Of a stretch of 64,000 nucleotides of DNA, positions 57,720 through 64,000 are shown piece by piece. This DNA comes from Molossus alvarezi (Eukaryota > Chordata > Mammalia > Chiroptera > Molossidae): positions 11,864,501 through 11,928,500 of the forward strand of contig CM073886.1 of NCBI GenBank assembly GCA_037176705.1. The letters run 5' to 3'. The notes beneath the pieces were generated by a model. The model was not told the DNA's origin, searched no databases, and saw nothing but the letters and a program-made list of their open reading frames with translations. Every line of letters starts with the position of its first letter. Position 1 is the stretch's first letter. Both the position numbers and the translations under genes were made by a program.

Positions 57720-58240
57720 ATCTCAGCAAGTTCTCTTGTACTCTGGCACCCAAACCTGTCCAACTCCTCTCCATCATCCCTCTGTGAGCCCCACCATCTT
57801 TTTCACCAGTCACCTGGTAGGTCTCTTGCCTCCACTATTGCTGGGTTTTCCCACGGAAGTCATCTAAAAATAAGCCGGTATCCCTCGTCTGCTAGACGCC
57901 CAGCATTTCCCTCTCCCTTTTGCTTTCGTTCACACCCCTGCAGCCCCCAGTCCTCACTCTGCTCCTTGGACTCAGGGTTCCTTCCTGCCTTGACAACTTT
58001 GCCCTCATCCTCCTGGTCTTCTTATCAATCAGATCTCAGCTTAAAGGGATTTTAAGCACAGCATTTATCTGATCTATTTCTTGTTGACATGTTTGTGATC
58101 TGTCTCCTCCACTAAATGTCAGCTTTGTGAAACTGGAGGCTGCTGTCTGGCTTTTTTATCACTGAATTTCCCACACCTGGAGCAGTGCCTGGAATGGCGT
58201 AGACAACTGTAGACCTTTCTGGAGTGGATGACTGAGTGAA
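57720..58240 (+). repeat. L2 LINE, 3' portion
   Basis: cttgactttgccctcatcct-like segment, cttatcaatcagatctcagc, ctccactaaatgtcagcttt, then cacacctggagcagtgcctgg and tgactgagtgaatga, in L2 order. Confidence 0.65.
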
Positions 58241-58576
58241 TGACCAAATTTCTGAGTGGATAATGCCGGAAGGGACAGGAGCCATGATGACTTCTGGAAC
58301 TGCTGAAAAGACTTGATCTTCTCTGACAATGTGCTGTCCTGACCCTCTCCCCCTGCTCTTCCTGGGATGGTGAGGCGAAACAGAACAGAGTAAGTTTAAT
58401 ACACCACTGGAGATCATTGAAAAATACTGATTTTTTTTTTTCATTTGAAATAGTGAAATTAAGTAAATACCACACTTCTATAATCTAATCAGTGGCCTAT
58501 GTGATAACATGCTTCCAGGCCGAAATGTACTCTGGTCTACTTCTGTGTCCACCATACAAGGTTCCAACCCATTCTC

Positions 58577-58824
58577 TCTTTTTTTTTATCCTCACCCGAG
58601 GACATTTTTGCATTTTTTGTTCAGACAGAGCGGGAGGGAGAGAGAGGAAGAGAGAGAGGGAGAAATATCGATGTGAAGGGACACATCGAGTGGCTGCCAC
58701 CCGCACGACCAACCAGGGCCGGGGACAAACTGCAACCAAGGTACGTGCCCTTAGCGGGAACCGAACCCGGGTCTCTCTGTACCGCAGGCCGACGCTCCAA
58801 CCGCTGAGCCAAACCGGCCAGGGC
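58577..58824 (-). mobile_element. VES SINE
   Basis: Complete reverse copy. Perfect 13-bp TSD CCAACCCATTCTC at 58564-58576 and 58825-58837. Confidence 0.95.
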
Positions 58825-58917
58825 CCAACCCATTCTCATTCCACACCCCAACCCAGCCACCCTCCTGTCCCCAGTCCCCCACACAATACAAGTGAGGACG
58901 CTGCATTTGTGAAATTA

Positions 58918-59035
58918 CAGGGAGTGGCAAAGTAGGTTTACAGTTTTGAGTACATGAAAGTTTATTCTTATTATTTGTTAATTATTGTATTATTTCCCAT
59001 ACAAACAACTGTGAACCTACTTTTGCTCCACACAG
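58918..59035. mobile_element. 118-bp mariner-type MITE
   Basis: Inverted ends: CAGGGAGTGGCAAAGTAGGT at the left, and the right end read on the minus strand starts CTGTGTGGAGCAAAAGTAGG; both continue with GTTYACAGTT. TA duplications at 58916-58917 and 59036-59037. The centre is AT-rich. No coding capacity. Confidence 0.8.
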
Positions 59036-59214
59036 TATGTGTGCATGTGTGTGTGTATCCAAATTAAAATGTCTTCTGAGTATTTGCCTGCGCACATACA
59101 CACACCCCGCAAAATAAATGATCTGCCAAACCTTGGAAAACACAAGAAATGGTGCATGACATTCCCCGGAATCCTAAGGAAAAGGATGCGTTTTTTTCTT
59201 GCGCTATATAGCCA

Positions 59215-59400
59215 ATTTTTACTGAGAGCTTATAAGTGCCGGCACCATTCTAGGGTCTTTGGATGAATGAATTTATTTGATTCTCAGCCCTGTGGGAAGG
59301 TCCTACTATTAATCTCCATTTTACAATTTAAGACCCTAGGCACTGAGAGATGAAGTAACTAACGCCCCTGAAATCACATGGGGTAAGAAGAGTCCTCAGA
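59215..59400 (-). repeat. MIR SINE
   Basis: Reverse MIR: tactgagagcttataagtgc, tattaatctccattttacaa, ccctaggcactgagagatga. Confidence 0.8.
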
Positions 59401-59404
59401 ATCC

Positions 59405-60060
59405 GAACCTCCTCAGTATGACTCAGCAAACTCTGCTCCTTCCACTCCTCTCTAGAATGCTCCAGAACGTGGTTCAGATGCATTGTGAGCACACAGAGAG
59501 AATATGAATCTAATTCTCTGCCCTGGTCTGTCATGGTTCTAATCTGTAGGCTTAAAAGGAAATCTCCATCTCAAAGGAAGCAAGCTGCAGAACTTCCCAT
59601 GGAGTGGGCTCATTAGGAGGAAGGCTTGGGGATTGAGGGAGGCCCCGCTGGACTGAATGGATCTGGGTCTGTTCTCCCCCTCCCAGCTGCCCACCAGGGG
59701 CACTTCGCTCTCCGTGCCTTGGCCTCCACGTCTGATAACAGTGATCAGACTAGATCTAAAGGCTGAGTCCAGCCCACAGACATTTGTCTGTTCTCTAAAA
59801 TGTTAAAAAAAAAAACAAAAAAAAACTGCTTTTCAGCCAACAGTTAAATCCTGGGAGAGTTCACATTTTAAAATCCCGAGTTCTAGATTCTTTTGGGAAA
59901 AACTAAATACAAGGCCTGAATTCCTGCCTGGCAACAGTTGTCAGGAGCTGAAGACAATGGCATGCCAGATAGCATGGTGCCCTCCAGCTCCCCACCCCAC
60001 AGATTATCTCCCTGCCACTGAGGTCAAGTCCAAGTTGCCATTTATCAGCAGATTGAGAGA
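59405..60060. other. No recognisable feature
   Basis: Unique-looking sequence with an A-rich stretch at 59804-59825. Confidence 0.35.
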
Positions 60061-60128
60061 TCTTCTTTCCCTACAGTGAAGATGAAGGTGACGGCTCATG
60101 TGTCCATGTCTCCAGTAAAAGTGAGAAC

Positions 60129-60155
60129 CATCACCACCACCACCACCACCACCAC
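60129..60155 (+). repeat. (CAC)n trinucleotide repeat
   Basis: About nine CAC units preceding a MIR fragment. Confidence 0.95.
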
Positions 60156-60164
60156 CGTCATGCA

Positions 60165-60290
60165 GCTGACACTGACTTATGTACTGACTGTGTGCCAGGC
60201 CTTTGCATCTATTAATGCAGGAATTCTCACAACAATCTTAGGAGGAGGACACAGTTGTTATCTCTACAAAAGCAGGCAGTGGCCAGAGTG
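60165..60290 (-). repeat. MIR SINE fragment
   Basis: gacttatgtactgactgtgtgccagg, then attctcacaacaatcttagg. Confidence 0.65.
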
Positions 60291-60668
60291 TTATCTTGTA
60301 GGAACTCCCATGTTGGATTGTAGTTACCTATTTATGTCTGGCTTTCTCACCAGACCATGAAGTTCTTAAGGGAAAAGAATACTATATATCCCCTTTTTCT
60401 CAGATTAAAACTAAAAGACAAGTACAGCACAGCATGGCACCCATGAAGTTCATAGGGATTTTCAAAATTGTCCGAGTTAATACTAGAGCAGGATTGTAAC
60501 TTCAAATGCCTAAGGGGACAGGCAGGTACCAGATGCAATGAGGGAAGCCAGTCAGGTGGGTGCTGTGGGGGCTGGAAAGTGCACCTCCCTTCCCCACTCT
60601 GCTCCAGTGAGGGAACTGTGGCCATGCAGAACTCCAATTCGATGTTAACAGACTTTACTGATATTTTA

Positions 60669-60922
60669 GATAATTTTTTTTTTTAATCCTCACCCGAGGA
60701 TATTTTTCCATTTTTTGTACAGATAGAGTGGGACGGAGAGAGAGGAAGGGAGAGAGAGAGAAACATCGACGCGAAGGGACACATCGAGTGGCTGTCTCCC
60801 GCAAGACCAGCCAGGGCCGGGGACAAACTGCAACCAAAGCACGTGCCCTTAGCGGGAACCGAACCCGGGTCTCTCCGGACCGCAGGCCGACGCTCTAACC
60901 GCTGAGCCAAACCGGCCAGGGC
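60669..60922 (-). mobile_element. VES SINE
   Basis: Complete reverse copy. Perfect 15-bp TSD TTTACTGATATTTTA at 60654-60668 and 60923-60937. Confidence 0.95.
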
Positions 60923-61174
60923 TTTACTGATATTTTAAAGAAAATATCATAATCAGATACTTATGAGACATCCCCCAATTTTTCAATGTTAAGAATTCAA
61001 AAATTTAAAGAACAAAACATTATGAGCCAAATAAACATGGCTGTGGGCTATTTCAGCCAGAGGCTCCCAATTTGTAACCTCCGGCATAAGGAATTCATTT
61101 TCAAATTTGTTACAACTCTATTTTTGAAGGATAAAAAAATGTTAAATTATGTGTTCAAAAAAACAACTTCACAG

Positions 61175-61409
61175 CCTTGGCCAGTGTGACTCCGTGGTTA
61201 GAGCATCAGCCCAAGCACAGAAGGGTCACGGGTTCAGTTCCGGTCAAGGGCATGTACCTGAGTTGTACATTCCTTCCCAGGTCCTCGTCAGGGCGCATGT
61301 AGGAGGCAAGCAATCAATGTGTCTCTCTCTCCGCTCCCCTCCACTCTCTCTTAAAAAAAAAAAAATCAATGGAAAAAATATCCTGGGATGAGGATTAACC
61401 AAAAAAAAT
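61175..61409 (+). mobile_element. VES SINE, older variant
   Basis: Head ccttggccagtgtgactccg, B-box-like GGTTCAGTTCCG, tail tcctgggatgaggatta. Perfect 11-bp TSD CAACTTCACAG at 61164-61174 and 61410-61420. Confidence 0.93.
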
Positions 61410-61424
61410 CAACTTCACAGAAAA

Positions 61425-62405
61425 GTCTGATACAATGAACTCATTTACCCTTCACCTGGATTCTGTCTTGCTCTCCCTGAAATCTCTGGATTCTAGCGCA
61501 CAGGGGCACTGAAACGTGTGAAGGCAATGACCGAATGTACTAAGGAAGATGAGCAAGACACTGTGTGCCCAGTCCTGGAAGCTAAAACGACAAGGTGGAA
61601 CGGATGCCGAAAAATACCATGAGAAAAGAAATGAATCAGATTCAAGGATGGGAGCCAAGGAAGGAAAAGACAGACACAGAGACTTACATGGACTATGTTC
61701 ATGTTGCTGCCGAATGCCTTTTTTTTGGTTTTGGTTTTTGTTTGTTTGTTTTTGCTTGGCGTGTTTTAAGTAGTAAGAGAAAAAGACAAATCACCAGTAG
61801 TCCAGGTAAAAACCACACAAAAACAAAAGAGACCAGACGCACTGACACCATACTTTGTACAAACTCACTGATTCTACCGTCACCCATTTTGTAGTTTGGG
61901 ATTATTTAGACAAGCTAGGCTAAATTTCACCTTCGCATTATTAATTCTTTGAGAGAGTTTGCTAAGCAAATGAACAGTTTAAACAGGGAAATGTTAAATA
62001 TTTGCTCTGGGGGGAGCAAAAGCAAATGAACAGCTTTAAAATCCTTTCTAATTATATTGATGCACTGAACTTTTGTCTAATTATTATGTTCTTCGAAAAC
62101 TGAGTAGAAATTTTTTTCCAAATCATCTCATATTTTAAAAGCACCGGAGGAAATTTGACTTTAACATAAAGGTGAACATTTTCACAGACAGAAGACTCAC
62201 ACATGGCCAATTTACATTCATGAAAATAAAAAATGTCAAACATTGGTTTTTCTTTTAAAGAAAGAGCGAGCTAATTACAAAGATTATTTTTTGCTGGAGG
62301 GCTCCATCAGATCCCCTCCTCCCTCTTTTGTCAGCGGTGAGGAGGAAGTCCGCCCTTTTGCAGATAATGACAGTGTTAGCTTCCGCCTAGAAGCACTTTT
62401 TATAC
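61425..62405. other. No recognisable feature
   Basis: AT-rich, unique-looking DNA. A T/G-rich (GTTT)n-like patch at 61720-61755 is the only simple structure. Confidence 0.35.
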
Positions 62406-62408
62406 GCT

Positions 62409-62446
62409 GGACCTGGTGTTCAGTGCCGGACCTGGTGTTCAGTGCA
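62409..62446 (+). repeat. 19-bp tandem duplication
   Basis: GGACCTGGTGTTCAGTGCC followed directly by the same unit ending in A. Confidence 0.9.
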
Positions 62447-62474
62447 CGCATGCAGTCCATTACATCCACAATGG

Positions 62475-62640
62475 TGGGTTCACCAATGGATTACCAAACC
62501 AAACAAGATAAGCTTCAATATCATCTCCATTTCTTTGACAGGAAAACTAAGGCTCAGAGAGGTCAGGTACACAGCTGAGATTCAAATTCAAGGTGGCTAT
62601 ACTGCCCCCAAAACTATTAGCATTACATCACACTGCATCA
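62475..62640 (-). repeat. MIR SINE fragment
   Basis: atcatctccatttctttgac, aaaactaaggctcagagagg, then acagctgagattcaaattca. Confidence 0.75.
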
Positions 62641-62954
62641 CAGAACCCAAAGCCAAAACCAATGGGCCAGGAAAAATGTTGTGAAAAGCTATGGTGATTT
62701 GGACATTCAGAATAAACCCAACTACAGTCCAGTTTGGGGATACTTGGTAGGCATTCAAGCTTTGCTATTTTTCTGAAGTAAACACCTTTAAAATAAGGCT
62801 GGGCTGGGCTTAATCTAGTTGGCTAGAATCACAATTCATCAAGGTATATGCAGTACTTTATCAAATAGATATAAGTCAAAGTTCTAAAAATTGAAATGGA
62901 AAAAGGGATCCTTAGAGCAAATACTTTCTTAAAGACAACAAAGTTTTCCCTTTT

Positions 62955-63157
62955 CTTTTCTTTTTTTGTTAATCTTTACCCAAGAATATTTTTCCATTGG
63001 TTTTCAGAGAAAGTGGTGTGAGAGAGAGAAACATCACATTGATTGGTTGCCTCCCACAACAAGGGCCAGGATCCTGTCGTGCTCTTGATGGGAATCAAAC
63101 CCATGACTCTTCAGTGTGCAGGCTGATACTCTAACCACTAAACAACACTGGCCAGGG
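62955..63157 (-). mobile_element. VES-related SINE
   Basis: Reverse copy: taatctttacccaagaatat, attggttgcctcccacaaca, cactaaacaacactggccagg. TSD AAAGTTWTCCCTTTT at 62940-62954 and 63158-63172, one mismatch. Confidence 0.9.
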
Positions 63158-63294
63158 AAAGTTATCCCTTTTGTAACCAATCTAAAAATGAACAGGTTCC
63201 GCCATTGGGCCATAACAATGCTCCAGGAGAGCTGAGAATGATAACAATTAGATGTGACTAAGCGGACTTCTTGAAAATGGTTTAGCAATGTTTC

Positions 63295-63718
63295 TCAAAA
63301 TATAGTCCACTGATCCTGTGAGGAAGAGAGGGTCCCAAGGACAAACTATTTTCATCACAATTCTAAGACTTTTTCACTGTGTTGATCACTTGTATTGATG
63401 ACACGAAAGCAACAGCAGATAAAACTGCTTGTAGCCTGAGTGGTACCAAACTGTACTAGAAGTCATTATGTATTCACAACAAAACAAACAAAAAAATAAT
63501 TTTCACTTATGACTGTCCTGAAGAAAAAGTAAAAATTAATTTTATTAAATCTCAACCCATAAGTACACATGTTTAAATATTCTGTGTGGAAAAAATGGGA
63601 AGTACACATGGAGTACTTCTGCTACAAGCCAAGTGCAATAATTAATCCCAGAAAACACTCGTGTGATTAAGTTGCCCACTGAACTAGCCATATATTGCAT
63701 AGAATGTCATTTTAAAGG
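63295..63718 (+). pseudogene. hAT/ZBED-like transposase remnant
   Basis: Degraded plus-strand coding sequence. One frame reads CIDDTKATADKTACSLSG then TKLY-stop-KSLCIH; another reads KINFIKSQPIST and later EKMGSTHGVLLLQ. The spacing and residues resemble the catalytic-core region of hAT transposases related to domesticated ZBED5/GTF2IRD2-type proteins. Several stops and frameshifts are present and the sequence is cut off at about 63718 by an L1 5' end. It is not a functional gene; the relationship is from pattern recognition only. Confidence 0.6.
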
Positions 63719-63721
63719 AGA

Positions 63722-64000
63722 CCCAAGATGGTGACAAAGTATATAGAAGCTACACTCACCTCCTCCAGGACTAAACTGGAATTACAACTAAATTACAGAA
63801 CAATCACCCTTTACTAACTGAAGAGAAGTCTTATAACCAAGGATTTACAGAAGAAGCCACATCAAGTCTGGTAGGAAGAGTCCAAGGGGGTGGGTGGCTG
63901 AGGTTCCAGAGGGATATCTCAGCTGCAGTGGGGGGTTCCCCCTGAGAAGCATGGGGTGTAAGCCCCAAGCCAGGCTCCCCAGTCCAGAGCACCAGAACCA
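63722..64000 (+). mobile_element. L1 LINE 5' end (continues beyond the window)
   Basis: acccaagatggtgacaaagt, then gaagctacactcacctcctccagg and ctaaactggaattacaacta parallel the 5'UTR of the L1 at 36850-36930 (agatggtggcgg..., ccatctcccagg, caaactggaattataactg). Only the first 280 bp are present; coding capacity is unknown. Confidence 0.8.

Larger units (their letters stand above)
10632..64000 (-). other. Region upstream of the first recognised KATNIP exon (intron and/or 5' flank)
   Basis: More than 53 kb lie 5' of the first recognised exon, which begins with an acceptor, so at least its proximal part must be intron. I found no further exon and no CpG-island promoter of non-repeat origin. 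The only strongly CpG-rich block (about 28400-28990) belongs to an L1 derivative. The region is dominated by SINE, LINE and DNA-transposon insertions listed separately. Confidence 0.5.

Overview
This is a mammalian nuclear window, almost certainly from a bat of the suborder Yangochiroptera. The diagnostic evidence is about 28 copies of the VES-type tRNA-derived SINE. These have a tRNA-like head with A and B boxes, a pyrimidine-rich middle and an A-rich tail, and many have near-perfect target-site duplications (TSDs). The family identification is from memory; no database was searched. The typical Myotis VES 3' end is not the dominant form, and no Helibat-like or young hAT element was noticed, so I do not assign a genus.

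The only protein-coding gene I can support is on the minus strand. Three short exons at 10555-10631, 2697-2866 and 660-757 have acceptors, donors and compatible phases. They join into a 115-codon open stretch that I recognise as the N-terminal part of KATNIP (KIAA0556, katanin-interacting protein, a ciliary basal-body and microtubule protein). Everything else on that strand is intron or 5' region: about 0.66 kb downstream of the third exon, introns of 1.9 and 7.7 kb, and more than 53 kb upstream of 10631 in which I could not identify the preceding exon or a promoter.

Mobile DNA dominates. From 1 to 26 kb there are ancient MIR, L2 and L1 remnants, scattered VES copies and a minisatellite with a 64-bp higher-order unit (19.95-20.36 kb). 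From 26.3 to 29.3 kb a Tigger/pogo-like DNA transposon is split by a 2.2-kb minus-strand L1 derivative with a 5'UTR, a complete ORF1 and a 3'UTR but no ORF2, i.e. a half-L1 (HAL1) architecture with a 17-bp TSD. A second, decayed HAL1-like copy lies at 33.3-36.2 kb. It carries a VES insertion and has a 5'UTR about 570 bp longer. From 36.8 to 42.2 kb is a nearly full-length, decayed plus-strand L1 with both ORFs. Its 3'UTR resembles that of the HAL1s but its 5'UTR is different.

From 42.9 to 64 kb there are further VES copies (including a nested cluster at 43.4-44.2 kb), MER5A-like and other hAT fragments, an MLT1-like LTR, a 118-bp mariner-type MITE, and a hAT/ZBED-like transposase remnant interrupted by the 5' end of another L1 that runs off the window. 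I found no RNA gene other than SINE-embedded tRNA heads, no CRISPR array and no operon-like structure. The best candidates for an unusual system are the ORF2-less L1 derivatives and their relationship to the neighbouring autonomous L1.
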